Virus record (IMG/VR): IMGVR_UViG_3300042520_002820 | Coordinates: 1-21,550 of that record | DNA length: 21,550 nt | Origin: a virus | Reading direction: 5' to 3' (one strand) | Part shown: positions 1 to 6,747 of the stretch, piece after piece | Position numbering within the stretch: the first letter of the stretch is position 1 | How the letters are laid out: every line of letters begins with the position of its first letter | Notes under the pieces: generated by a model | What the model was told of the DNA's origin: nothing | What the model saw: only the letters and a program-made list of their open reading frames with translations | The model's database searches: none | Position numbers and translations under genes: made by a program

Positions 1-54
1 CCTTGCAGAAGTAGTAGAATCTTGTAACATGCAGATATTCACTACAGCTCAACG

Positions 55-393
55 ATGCCTGATCTTTCTACCTGTGTATATCTGCCAGTTGTAGCTGTTA
101 GCGAATGCCCTAAGTATTTTGCATTTTCTTGTTACGATTCTGATGTGGACACTACTTATGAGGTAAGGGGTTACGACAAAGCATCCCTTCTATCATACGT
201 TGACCAAGCCAGAAACTGGAGTAGGGCGCCACTTGTCCATGAACAGGCGGTTATCCCCGTCTATTTCCTTGAGGGGGTGATTCGGATCCATATGCCGACT
301 GTCTATGCCCATGCCTACATCGATACCCCCCCCCCCCTTAAATCAGCCAGGTTGACATTCCAACCAAGATCGGTTACTCTGCTTGCAGGTTGA
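55..393 (+). CDS. hypothetical protein, 112 aa
   Basis: I do not recognise this protein. It has an ATG start and the same strand as all neighbours. It is moderately rich in Tyr and Val, with no clear signal peptide, membrane segment or catalytic motif. Its C-terminal part is encoded across a run of 12 C (326-337) and then across the TTGACA promoter serving the next gene, so the last roughly 25 residues may not be constrained as protein; a one-base slip in the C run would change them. Start chosen at the first ATG; no Shine-Dalgarno sequence is visible. Real gene likely, exact 3' end less sure. Confidence 0.5.
   Translation: MPDLSTCVYLPVVAVSECPKYFAFSCYDSDVDTTYEVRGYDKASLLSYVDQARNWSRAPLVHEQAVIPVYFLEGVIRIHMPTVYAHAYIDTPPPLKSARLTFQPRSVTLLAG
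326..337. repeat. poly-C tract (12 C)
   Basis: Twelve consecutive C lie inside the upstream hypothetical gene, about 15 bases before the -35 box of the following promoter. Such runs are prone to slippage during replication or sequencing. Confidence 0.95.
352..380 (+). promoter_or_regulatory. sigma-70-type promoter before ssb
   Basis: TTGACA at 352-357, a 17-base spacer, then TACTCT at 375-380. The -35 box lies in the inverted repeat GGTTG-N6-CAACC. The context AGGTTGACA recurs at four other promoters in the window. Predicted start of transcription is near 387, giving a leader of about 50 bases for the gene at 439. Confidence 0.7.
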
Positions 394-429
394 TCCACGA
401 TCAACTCAAAACCCTCCATTCAACCTGCA
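384..429 (+). promoter_or_regulatory. two competing hairpins in the ssb leader
   Basis: GTTGATC (389-395), CAC, GATCAAC (399-405) is a perfect 7-bp stem. A second perfect 10-bp stem pairs TGCAGGTTGA (384-393) with TCAACCTGCA (420-429). The two share 389-393, so they cannot form together. They lie at the predicted transcription start and end 9 bases before the ATG at 439. They could be an operator on DNA or an RNA switch. Confidence 0.55.
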
Positions 430-438
430 TCTGTTTCC

Positions 439-981
439 ATGACCGCAGCATTTCTTGAGACTTCCGTTCTGGATGAACTCACAAAAGAACTCCAAAGTGG
501 CAAGTACTTGAATCTCAGCAAAATTAACGGAGACAAAAAAGTCCGTTTCTTTGGTACTGGGATTAAAGGATGGGAAGCCTGGACCGAAGACAACAAGCCT
601 CTCCGTTGGGAATCCAAGCCTAGTGAGTATCCCGCAAACATCAAAAGAGCTGAAGATGGAACCGTAAACATCAAACGCTTTATTGCGGCTGCTATCTGGG
701 ACTATGACGATGAGATGTTCAAGATTATTAACTTGAACAAGACAACTGTACTCAAAAAGTTTTTGACTTACTGCAAGGCTGAAGAGTATGGCAATCCCAC
801 TACATACGACATTCGCATTTCACGTACCGGAACAGGTATGGATACCGAATACGAGTTGCTAGCCCTGCCACCCAAAGCAGTGACCAAAGAAATCGCAACT
901 GCATACGCTGCAGAATGTGCCAACTGGAATCTTGCCGCCATGTTTGATGGTGATGATCCCTTTGGCGAATCCGCTGTTTAG
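439..981 (+). CDS. putative single-stranded DNA-binding protein
   Basis: The 180-residue protein has a basic and aromatic N-terminal half (KxxxLSKINGDKKVRFFG, then GWEAWTEDNKPLRWE, about residues 20-60) and ends in an acidic tail, MFDGDDPFGESAV, of the kind that recruits partners in SSB-like proteins. This fits a phage SSB coating single-stranded DNA during replication or recombination. It has its own promoter (352-380), a structured leader, and a hairpin with a T-rich tail just after the stop. The neighbouring exonuclease and dNMP kinase support a replication role. The assignment rests on composition, tail and context rather than a firm family match; a hypothetical early protein is the alternative. 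Confidence 0.55.
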   Translation: MTAAFLETSVLDELTKELQSGKYLNLSKINGDKKVRFFGTGIKGWEAWTEDNKPLRWESKPSEYPANIKRAEDGTVNIKRFIAAAIWDYDDEMFKIINLNKTTVLKKFLTYCKAEEYGNPTTYDIRISRTGTGMDTEYELLALPPKAVTKEIATAYAAECANWNLAAMFDGDDPFGESAV

Positions 982-996
982 TTCAACATCATACAT

Positions 997-1023
997 GGGC
1001 CCCCTTGGGCCCTTCTCTTTTTC
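997..1023 (+). terminator. stem-loop with T-rich tail
   Basis: GGGCCC (997-1002), loop CCTT, GGGCCC (1007-1012), then TTCTCTTTTTC. This has the form of an intrinsic terminator after the putative ssb, but it is also only 6 bases before the ATG at 1029, so it may act as a leader element. A very similar hairpin (GAGCCC-TCTT-GGGCTC-TTCTTT) is at 15494. Confidence 0.6.
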
Positions 1024-1028
1024 ATCTC

Positions 1029-1277
1029 ATGGGAACTGAAGCTCCTCTAATCCGCATTTATGTACGCAACATTGAGCTACTCGGCTTCAAACGCGGTTGG
1101 GATTCCACTCGTCTGGCTTCAGAGTTAGGGATCTCCACTAATACTTTTCGGCGTCTCCGCTCCGGAGTGAATCGCTACATCTGTACTGATCTATTTCGTA
1201 CAGTGCTGAAACTGTTTGACTGCAGCCCTAACGACCTACTGCTCCCTCAAGATGGCGTTGATTACACCTTTGACTGA
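1029..1277 (+). CDS. small XRE-like helix-turn-helix protein
   Basis: The 82-residue protein contains STRLASELGISTNTFRRLRSG (about residues 27-47), a helix-turn-helix of the Cro/CI (XRE) kind, followed by helices ending in CSPNDLLLP, where XRE proteins often have a conserved segment. It is likely a small DNA-binding regulator. I chose the ATG at 1029 over one at 1005 because the latter lies inside the preceding hairpin. The start follows a G-free stretch, TTTTTCATCTC, with no Shine-Dalgarno. The 3' end overlaps the next gene by 26 bases, suggesting coupled translation. Confidence 0.6.
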   Translation: MGTEAPLIRIYVRNIELLGFKRGWDSTRLASELGISTNTFRRLRSGVNRYICTDLFRTVLKLFDCSPNDLLLPQDGVDYTFD

Positions 1278-2007
1278 GCGTTTAATCGCGCTTCCCTGCT
1301 GGGAAATACCTAGCCACACAGCCCCTAACGGGGAGCGGACATACGAAGCCCCCACCGGCCTCGCTAGTTCAGTCACTACTATTTTGAGTGGCTCTCGTGA
1401 CAACACCGAGATCGAACTTTGGCGCGAGTCTGTAGGTACTGAAAAAGCCGATGCTATTCGTGATTTCGCCGCCGCGAGAGGCACAGATCACCACAGCCTA
1501 ATCGAGCAGTTTCTAAAAGATCACAAGGAGCCCGCCTTTGACTACGTCCAATCATCCTACTGGTCTTCTACTCGTCCTTTTCTCGATACGATTGATCATT
1601 GCCTTTTAAACGAAGGCACCATTTGGCATCCAGAGGGCTTCGCCGGTAAGCTAGATAATATCTCTTACCTGTCCCGTGCTGAGTTGCTGGTTTGGGATAA
1701 GAACCATGGAGCGGTCTCAGTAATCCAAGTAGCAGATGATTTACAACCCACTCTAATAGATTGGAAAACAGCAGATACCCCTCGTAATCCTAAAAAGATG
1801 TACGAGTATTCGCTGCAGGTCGCTGCTTATGTTGCTGGTGCTAATTACGTCTATGGCAATTTAGGTCTTGACATCCAGCGAGCCAAAATCGTGGTGGCAC
1901 TACCTGATCAACCGCCGCAGATAAAAATCATGGTAGGAGAGGAACTAGACCAATTATTCGAGCATTTTCTTGCCCGTTTACAGCGGTACACGTTCGCGAA
2001 GAAATGA
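1252..2007 (+). CDS. PD-(D/E)XK exonuclease (Cas4/RecB/MGME1-like)
   Basis: This is a 251-residue nuclease-like protein. Visible motifs are RGTDHH (76-81), GFAGKLD with Asp135, the core LIDWKT with Asp170 and Lys172, and YEYSLQVAAY (184-193), which gives the Gln/Tyr motif typical of the RecB/Cas4-type family. The order and spacing match the PD-(D/E)XK exonucleases encoded in many phage replication modules, which resect DNA ends in recombination or replication, or degrade host DNA. The start at 1252 avoids a longer overlap with the HTH gene. The stop overlaps the next start as ATGA. Confident on fold, less on exact role. Confidence 0.8.
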   Translation: MALITPLTERLIALPCWEIPSHTAPNGERTYEAPTGLASSVTTILSGSRDNTEIELWRESVGTEKADAIRDFAAARGTDHHSLIEQFLKDHKEPAFDYVQSSYWSSTRPFLDTIDHCLLNEGTIWHPEGFAGKLDNISYLSRAELLVWDKNHGAVSVIQVADDLQPTLIDWKTADTPRNPKKMYEYSLQVAAYVAGANYVYGNLGLDIQRAKIVVALPDQPPQIKIMVGEELDQLFEHFLARLQRYTFAKK

Positions 2008-2234
2008 TCCATCTACACTGGCTGAATCTATTCTGCTTGCTTTACGCAGCGTGTACGTTCGGGTATCTATTTTCTAAGTACCTAAACAATCGCAGATTGA
2101 AGCGCCTAGAAGCACGGATTCACTCAACTATCGAATCATCTACTACCCACCCTTCCTTCCTTATCGATCATGGCCCCTCACGTAATAGCCCTGTACTCTT
2201 CCGCTCCCGGCGCGGGAAAGTCCACAGTCGCTAG
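2004..2234 (+). CDS. small single-span membrane protein
   Basis: The 76-residue protein has a hydrophobic segment, roughly LNLFCLLYAACTFGYLF (residues 7-23), followed by a basic stretch (KYLNNRRLKRLEARI), which predicts one membrane helix with a cytoplasmic basic tail. Its ATG overlaps the exonuclease stop (ATGA), so it is probably translationally coupled. Its 3' part contains the motif TCATCTACTACC and overlaps the start of the dNMP kinase by 65 bases. No family recognised; the hydrophobic helix is the only functional clue. Confidence 0.5.
   Translation: MIHLHWLNLFCLLYAACTFGYLFSKYLNNRRLKRLEARIHSTIESSTTHPSFLIDHGPSRNSPVLFRSRRGKVHSR
2136..2147 (+). promoter_or_regulatory. TCATCTACTACC leader motif before dNMP kinase
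   Basis: Exact 12-base motif, 22 bases before the ATG at 2170. It extends to CTACTACCCACC and ends CGATCATG, closely matching the leader at 9589-9618. The interval is nearly free of G and has no Shine-Dalgarno. Confidence 0.5.
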
Positions 2235-2823
2235 ACACCTGTGTGACAAGCATTCATACACTAGGCTTTCTTTTGCGGACCCACTAAAGCGGGTAGTTGA
2301 AACCTTTCTTATTGAACTAGGTTACGACCACAGCTGCACTTATTCGCTACTGCGCGGCTCTCTCAAAGAAGTGAGACTCCCCGAGATCGGCACGACCCCC
2401 CGTCACCTGATGCGTACCCTTGGGACAGAGTGGGGGCGTCAATGTGTCCATCCTGATGTATGGGTCACCATTGCTGATAAGCACATCTCCCGCGCCTTGT
2501 CCGAGGGTCGAAATGTCGTCATTGATGATCTACGTTTCCCGAATGAATACGACCTATTGGTCAACAAGTACAACGCTACCATTTGGCACATAACCCGTGA
2601 TCTGCATACCAAGGACAGCACCCACGCTAGCGATGGAGCTTTAGAAAATAAATTCTTTACCGGATACATAAATAACAACAGCACTATTGTTGAGTTGCTC
2701 TCCTACGTCGATCTCCTCCTTCTTCCCCTCACCTGCTCAACAAAAAAGCCCCCTGAGCCTGACGATAGGAATAGGAATACTGTTGGCACAAGACTGTGCA
2801 TATCCGCATCATCACCAACGTAA
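2170..2823 (+). CDS. deoxynucleoside monophosphate kinase
   Basis: This kinase phosphorylates dNMPs to dNDPs to feed phage DNA synthesis. The 217-residue protein begins with the P-loop SSAPGAGKST (10-19), then FADPLKRVV (about 35-43), TPRHLMRTLGTEWGRQ and VIDDLRFPNEYDLL, the ordered set seen in T4 gp1-type phage dNMP kinases. The last 30 or so residues are low in conservation signals. The start overlaps the 3' end of the small membrane gene and follows the G-free TCATCTACTACC leader. The adjacent thyX supplies dTMP, so the two genes form a short nucleotide-supply unit. Confidence 0.82.
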   Translation: MAPHVIALYSSAPGAGKSTVARHLCDKHSYTRLSFADPLKRVVETFLIELGYDHSCTYSLLRGSLKEVRLPEIGTTPRHLMRTLGTEWGRQCVHPDVWVTIADKHISRALSEGRNVVIDDLRFPNEYDLLVNKYNATIWHITRDLHTKDSTHASDGALENKFFTGYINNNSTIVELLSYVDLLLLPLTCSTKKPPEPDDRNRNTVGTRLCISASSPT

Positions 2824-2835
2824 TGCACAACCGCC

Positions 2836-4587
2836 ATGACACTCCCTGATCCCCGTTTCCGCGTCGAACTAATTGCTCAGACACCTAATCCCCAGCGGGT
2901 AATCTGGGCGGCCATGCACCAGGACTACAGCGAGGGCTTCGTGGCCGCTGAGCGGGAGGCCTGGCCCGATGAGAAACGGTCCGGTGAGATATGTGTTAAG
3001 CGGCTACTTGCTGGAGATAGGGGCCATTATGGATGTTATGACTCTATTACAGAAGTCCTAACAAGTGACGGGTGGATGGCTTGGCCAGATGTAAAGGAGC
3101 AGTGGGACTCTGACTGCAGTCCCAATCTTCTAGCCGTTGACATCGCAAATGGAACCTGTCACTTCGAGGCACCCAAGGACATACAGGCCATCGAGTTACT
3201 CAATGGTGACCAACTCTATTCGCTAGGCAGCCAGTACCTAAACTTTGCGGTGACCCTTGACCATCGAATGGTCGTAAGCCATCGGCAGACTGGAGGTGCA
3301 TTCAGCTCATGGTATTTCAAGCGGGCTATAGATGTACTAGGGAAGCCTGTCCGCTACTTGCTGAATTCCTGCCTGGCGTCCGATTGCCGCAGCCTGCCTG
3401 ACGACATGCCAGTAGACGCAGATCCACTGACCGCGTTCAAGCTCGCTGGCTTTTTCTTTGGTGATGGCTTGAGATCTAACAACAAAAATCCCTTTTGCAT
3501 TCGTTTTCGCATTAGAAGACCACGCAAGATCGCCTACCTTTTAAGCCTTGGATTGCCAACAGAAGAGAAAAAGGGGGACCGATACACCATCGCCCGCCCA
3601 GACCTGGCACGGTGGATTCACAAACATTTTTCTAATAGTTCGGGCAAAGTTGTGCCTGTCTGGATCTTGACACTACCAGAGGAATTGGTCGCAGCCTTCT
3701 GGGATGGACTCAAGAACAGCGACGGAACCAGGATTGTAGAAAAGAGCTGGGCTTATGACAGCTCTGACAAGGAAAGCCTAGATCTTATTCAGGCGTTGGC
3801 CCACATAAATGGTTTTTCGGCAAATATGTCGTTAAATAATCTCAACGAAGGGCCCGAACATGCAAATCATAGGCCTTGCTGGAGGCTAACCATCGCCGAA
3901 AACTCTACGCGAAGAGTAGAGGCATGCTATGGGAGAAGTCCAGGGGTATCTGAGTCGCTAATTGACTATTCCGGTTTTGTTTATTGCGCCACGGTTTCCA
4001 CTGGTGCGCTAATGGTTCGCAGGAAAAACAAAGTATTTGTATCCGGCAACTGCCTAGAGCATCCGGCCATCACACTAAACGTAGGCTGGTTTCCTCACTC
4101 TGTAATGCAACAGGCTAGGACTCACAGAGTAGGAGTAAGTTTTGATGTCCAGAGCATGAGATATTCGGGACAACGAATCTGTGATGCTGCAGAGGGAAGG
4201 CTAAAGATTGAAGATGTATTTTATCTTAGGCCTGTTGGTGACTATGCAGATCGTCAAGGCAAAAAGTACACCTACACGGCTGATCAGCGAGCAATCGACT
4301 TAAACACTTGCCACCTTGCCGCTGAGCGTTATTGGGATCTGATGGCGGCAGGTTTTGCAGAGGAGCACGCTCGCGGCATCCTGCCCTTTGACTATCGCCA
4401 GCACTTCGTGGTCAGCTTCAGCTTGCGGGCCTTCCTCCACTTCCTTGACCTGCGGGCGAAGCTCGATGCCCAGGAGGAAATCCGCGCCCTGTGTGATCTG
4501 ATGTGGCCCCACCTAGAGGCCTGGGTCCCCGAGATCGCCGGCTGGTACGCCAAGACCCGCCTGCACAAAGCCCGCCTCGCCCCCTGA
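2836..4587 (+). CDS. thyX: flavin-dependent thymidylate synthase ThyX with intein
   Basis: After splicing this would make dTMP from dUMP using FAD and methylenetetrahydrofolate. The 583-residue precursor has a 66-residue N-extein ending RGHYG, an intein (67-405) and a 178-residue C-extein starting CLEHPAITLNVGWFPHSV. The C-extein carries RTHRVGVSFDVQS and MRYSG, the ThyX motif in its cyanobacterial form. The joined exteins are 244 residues, a normal ThyX length. The insertion falls inside the conserved HYGCLEHP segment, so splicing should be needed for activity. It follows the dNMP kinase by 12 bases. The last codons, stop and next bases (4573-4592) are repeated at 5447-5466. Confidence 0.9.
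   Translation: MTLPDPRFRVELIAQTPNPQRVIWAAMHQDYSEGFVAAEREAWPDEKRSGEICVKRLLAGDRGHYGCYDSITEVLTSDGWMAWPDVKEQWDSDCSPNLLAVDIANGTCHFEAPKDIQAIELLNGDQLYSLGSQYLNFAVTLDHRMVVSHRQTGGAFSSWYFKRAIDVLGKPVRYLLNSCLASDCRSLPDDMPVDADPLTAFKLAGFFFGDGLRSNNKNPFCIRFRIRRPRKIAYLLSLGLPTEEKKGDRYTIARPDLARWIHKHFSNSSGKVVPVWILTLPEELVAAFWDGLKNSDGTRIVEKSWAYDSSDKESLDLIQALAHINGFSANMSLNNLNEGPEHANHRPCWRLTIAENSTRRVEACYGRSPGVSESLIDYSGFVYCATVSTGALMVRRKNKVFVSGNCLEHPAITLNVGWFPHSVMQQARTHRVGVSFDVQSMRYSGQRICDAAEGRLKIEDVFYLRPVGDYADRQGKKYTYTADQRAIDLNTCHLAAERYWDLMAAGFAEEHARGILPFDYRQHFVVSFSLRAFLHFLDLRAKLDAQEEIRALCDLMWPHLEAWVPEIAGWYAKTRLHKARLAP
3034..4050 (+). mobile_element. LAGLIDADG intein in thyX
   Basis: This 339-residue in-frame insert begins with Cys (CYDSITEVLTSDGW, block A) and has VTLDHRMVV (block B, with TxxH). 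It has two LAGLIDADG-like motifs, KLAGFFFGDG and AAFWDGLKNSDG, each keeping an acidic residue, then a block F-like FVYCATVSTGALMV and block G VFVSGN before Cys+1. It should excise itself at protein level and may encode a homing endonuclease. The residue before the final Asn is Gly rather than the usual His, a known but less common variant that can slow Asn cyclisation. Both splice-junction nucleophiles, Cys1 and Cys+1, are present. Confidence 0.9.
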
Positions 4588-4592
4588 AGACA
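4573..4592 (+). repeat. 20-bp direct repeat, copy 1 (end of thyX)
   Basis: CGCCTCGCCCCCTGAAGACA covers the last thyX codons, its stop and six further bases. It is identical to 5447-5466. The two copies bracket an 854-base unit holding a promoter, a gene and a terminator. Confidence 0.95.
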
Positions 4593-4673
4593 TCATGCGA
4601 CGGGCTTGCGGTCTTGCTGAGTTGCTGCCTTGCTGAGGAAAGCAGTTCCAGTAGCGCCTCATTCAGGAACAGG

Positions 4674-4703
4674 TTGACAAAACCTATCAACCCTGTCTAG
4701 GAT
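4674..4703 (+). promoter_or_regulatory. sigma-70-type promoter
   Basis: TTGACA (4674-4679), an 18-base spacer, TAGGAT (4698-4703). AGGTT-GACAA-AACCT places the -35 box in an inverted repeat. Downstream sequence GTCTAGGATGCAATCGAAC resembles GTCTAAGATCGAAGCAAC at the 9445 promoter. Confidence 0.7.
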
Positions 4704-4734
4704 GCAATCGAACAGCAGGCCCCGGCCAGCTGAC

Positions 4735-4759
4735 CACACACACACACACACACACACAC
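4735..4759. repeat. (CA)n dinucleotide repeat
   Basis: Twenty-five bases of alternating CA lie in the leader between the 4674 promoter and the ATG at 4783. It could vary in length by slippage and so alter leader length. It is unusual in a compact phage genome. Confidence 0.95.
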
Positions 4760-4782
4760 CAAATAAAAGTCGCCCAGCCCTT

Positions 4783-5436
4783 ATGGTCACAACGCAACTG
4801 TCTACTGTTGACACCTGGAGAAGTGACATCAAGCACGCAACGCTTCTACATAATGAAGCCCGCAAAAAAGCTGAACCTTATGCAATATGGGACAGGGAAA
4901 GCAGGGTTGTTTTCGTCAGCGAAGTCCAAGGTATGTCCATGGAGCAACTGCGAACGTTGGCTGATGACTTGAGAATTGTAATCACAAGTCTAAATGACCG
5001 AATAAGCACGGAATACGTACTCCTTGCTGAGTGCCCGCAAGATAAGCCAATGGTGGCCCGCGACATCAGAAAAAAGATTAGAAGGCTAATTGCAAGAAAA
5101 GAGCAATGCAAATATGTCATGTTAGAAGCGACTAGGTATAAAAAGCACCTCAATAGAGAGGCGAACAAGCCGAAAGAAAAGCCCATGAAGCTTAATAACA
5201 GAGACGAAAACAAGCATGTAACCTTTTTGCGTGTACAAAAAAAGATGGAGTATTTAAGTCGAAAAAGGCAATTTGAAATCTTGGCTGACAGATTTGGTGC
5301 AGATACTCTCGCCGATCTTGAAAAGGAAGCTGTAACGGCTTCTATCGAACCTTTTACGCAATGGGCAAGAGAAAATGACGTAGAGCAAAACATCGTTGAT
5401 CACATCATCTTCCATGCGCTGAGAAAGGGGGCCTGA
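4783..5436 (+). CDS. hypothetical protein, 217 aa, in a bracketed cassette
   Basis: I do not recognise this protein. It is highly charged, Lys- and Arg-rich and probably mostly helical, with basic runs such as RKKIRRLIARK and KHLNREANKPKEK around the middle. No membrane segment or catalytic motif is obvious. I chose the ATG at 4783; an upstream ATG at 4702 would translate the CA repeat as His-Thr and overlaps the -10 box. Base composition is more AT-rich than the thyX 3' end and the gene at 5467. It has its own promoter and terminator and sits between 20-bp repeats, so it looks like an acquired moron-type gene. A nucleic-acid-binding role is possible from charge alone. Confidence 0.65.
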   Translation: MVTTQLSTVDTWRSDIKHATLLHNEARKKAEPYAIWDRESRVVFVSEVQGMSMEQLRTLADDLRIVITSLNDRISTEYVLLAECPQDKPMVARDIRKKIRRLIARKEQCKYVMLEATRYKKHLNREANKPKEKPMKLNNRDENKHVTFLRVQKKMEYLSRKRQFEILADRFGADTLADLEKEAVTASIEPFTQWARENDVEQNIVDHIIFHALRKGA

Positions 5437-5445
5437 CCCCCTTTT
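5424..5445 (+). terminator. intrinsic terminator
   Basis: AAAGGGGG (5424-5431), loop CCTGA, CCCCCTTT (5437-5444), then one more T. The 8-bp stem overlaps the end of the 4783 gene, whose stop codon lies in the loop. Confidence 0.75.
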
Positions 5446-5446
5446 A

Positions 5447-5466
5447 CGCCTCGCCCCCTGAAGACA
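5447..5466 (+). repeat. 20-bp direct repeat, copy 2
   Basis: Identical to 4573-4592 but non-coding here. It lies directly against the ATG at 5467. In copy 1 the same sequence is the thyX end followed by TCATG, so thyX and the 5467 gene may once have been adjacent. Confidence 0.95.
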
Positions 5467-5700
5467 ATGAGAATCATTATCACCAGCGCTTTCCCCCTCG
5501 ACCCCAGCTCCCCCGACCTTTGCAACTGGGAATTACGCGACGGCCCCGAGGAGATCTTCACCGAGACCGGAACCACTCTCAGCCTCTACTCCGCTTTCGC
5601 CGAGATCTGCCAGGCCCGGGCCCGACTCGCAGTACACATCACAGGAGAACCGGATCCCGAGGAGCTGCTCCCTGCACCTGAGTTCTCCCCGGATCACTGA
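5467..5700 (+). CDS. small acidic hypothetical protein, 77 aa
   Basis: No family recognised. The protein is acidic with a Pro/Glu-rich tail (EPDPEELLPAPEFSPDH). The N-terminal MRIIITSAFPLD suggests a first beta strand. The codons favour C and G in the third position, like the end of thyX and unlike the AT-richer gene between them, which supports the idea that it was originally next to thyX. The start is the ATG directly after the 20-bp repeat. A gap of 127 bases follows before the sigma gene, holding only a hairpin and a short ATG-initiated frame of 11 codons. Confidence 0.5.
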   Translation: MRIIITSAFPLDPSSPDLCNWELRDGPEEIFTETGTTLSLYSAFAEICQARARLAVHITGEPDPEELLPAPEFSPDH

Positions 5701-5795
5701 CTGTCCCCAGACCATCCGCCCCCTCGCACACGTCTCCCCCTGCAGCAGCACATCCCACCCCTCTGCCATGACCACTGACCCAGCATGCTTTACAG

Positions 5796-5820
5796 TTGCC
5801 TAACCAAATCCGGTTGGCAA
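5796..5820 (+). promoter_or_regulatory. hairpin or operator before the sigma gene
   Basis: TTGCC-T-AACC, loop AAATCC, GGTT-GGCAA: nine base pairs with one bulged T, ending 7 bases before the ATG at 5828. It could hide the ribosome landing site or act as an operator. No good -10/-35 pair is visible here. Confidence 0.45.
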
Positions 5821-5827
5821 GCTATGT

Positions 5828-6715
5828 ATGACCCGATCTGAAATACAGTCCTATTTAGACGATCTAGGTCGTTACCCTATTCTCACCAAGGAGACGCAAC
5901 TTCGTCATTGCTACAACATCCACGCTTGGGTGAACCACCCTGACGGAAAAGAGAACTGTCCTAAGAAGATACGACGCTTGGGCAGACGTTCCATGGAAGC
6001 TATGGTTCAAACTAATCTGCGCTTGGTCCTATCTGTTGCTAAGAACTACCAAAATCGCGGTTTAGACCTTGCAGATTTAATCCAAGAAGGGAACCTAGGC
6101 CTCATACGCGGTCTCGAACTTTTCGATCCAACTCGCGGCTACACAGTCAGCACTTACAGCTACTGGTGGATCCGTCAATCCATCACCCGTGCATTGCATG
6201 TCCGTGGTCGTGCCATACGTCTCCCTATCAATATTCACGAAGTCATAAGTCAAGCCGAGAAAGCCACCGCTGAATTCACCGCAGAGCACAGACGCAGCCC
6301 CACTATCGCTGAACTTGGCGCCGTTATCAATGAATCCGAAGAACGCATTAACTTCTGTTTTGAGATCGCAGGCATGACCAAGTGTCTATCCTACGACCTT
6401 GCCTGCAGTCCTGATGGCAGTAACTTTATAGAGTTTATCCCCTCCTCTGAAGGCAACGACTACGAAACCGATTACCCCGAAGACTTCTGCGAGCGTGCTG
6501 CACCCGACGCTGTGTCGTATGCCTACTCTAAACTTACTAATAACGAACGGCAGGTACTCGCCAATAACTTCTTCGACGAAATCACCATCAAAGACATCGC
6601 CGCACAACGTTCGGTATCTCGTTCCCGAATTGGTCAAGTCCGCAAGGACGCTCTTAATAAGATGCGAACGCACATCGAGCGCTACAACCTCGGTCTGATT
6701 GACAACCCGACATAA
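5828..6715 (+). CDS. sigma-70 family sigma factor (cyanobacterial group 2-like)
   Basis: This sigma factor should redirect host RNA polymerase to phage promoters. The 295-residue protein has region 1.2 (SYLDDLGRYPILT, about 8-20) and region 2 with NLRLVLSVAKNYQNRGLDLADLIQEGNLGL (63-92). Next come FDPTRGYTVSTYSYWWIRQSITRAL (99-123, regions 2.3-2.4) and a region 3 containing IRLPINIHE. Region 4 has LTNNERQVL and the helix-turn-helix IKDIAAQRSVSRSRIGQVRKDALNKMR (about 236-280). The pattern is close to cyanobacterial group 2 sigma factors, so a host-derived origin is likely. Region 1.1 is absent. The ATG at 5828 is used because the nearby ATG at 5824 meets a stop after five codons. Targets might be the repeated AGGTTGACA promoters, but this is inference. 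Confidence 0.92.
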   Translation: MTRSEIQSYLDDLGRYPILTKETQLRHCYNIHAWVNHPDGKENCPKKIRRLGRRSMEAMVQTNLRLVLSVAKNYQNRGLDLADLIQEGNLGLIRGLELFDPTRGYTVSTYSYWWIRQSITRALHVRGRAIRLPINIHEVISQAEKATAEFTAEHRRSPTIAELGAVINESEERINFCFEIAGMTKCLSYDLACSPDGSNFIEFIPSSEGNDYETDYPEDFCERAAPDAVSYAYSKLTNNERQVLANNFFDEITIKDIAAQRSVSRSRIGQVRKDALNKMRTHIERYNLGLIDNPT

Positions 6716-6747
6716 ACCTGTCAAGATTAATCATTCCCTGCCGCCCT

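Noticed and set aside
2-94. Open frame from the left edge ending in TAG, possibly the tail of an upstream gene
   Set aside because: Only 30 codons, no recognisable motif, and it overlaps the 55-393 gene; it cannot be told from chance.
4702-4782. Upstream start for the 4783 gene through the CA repeat
   Set aside because: The ATG overlaps the -10 box of the promoter and the extra residues are a His-Thr repeat; 4783 is more likely.
4878-5393. Long minus-strand frame opposite the 4783 gene
   Set aside because: It is a shadow of a Lys-rich gene: the product is Ser/Leu/Phe-rich without a recognisable domain.
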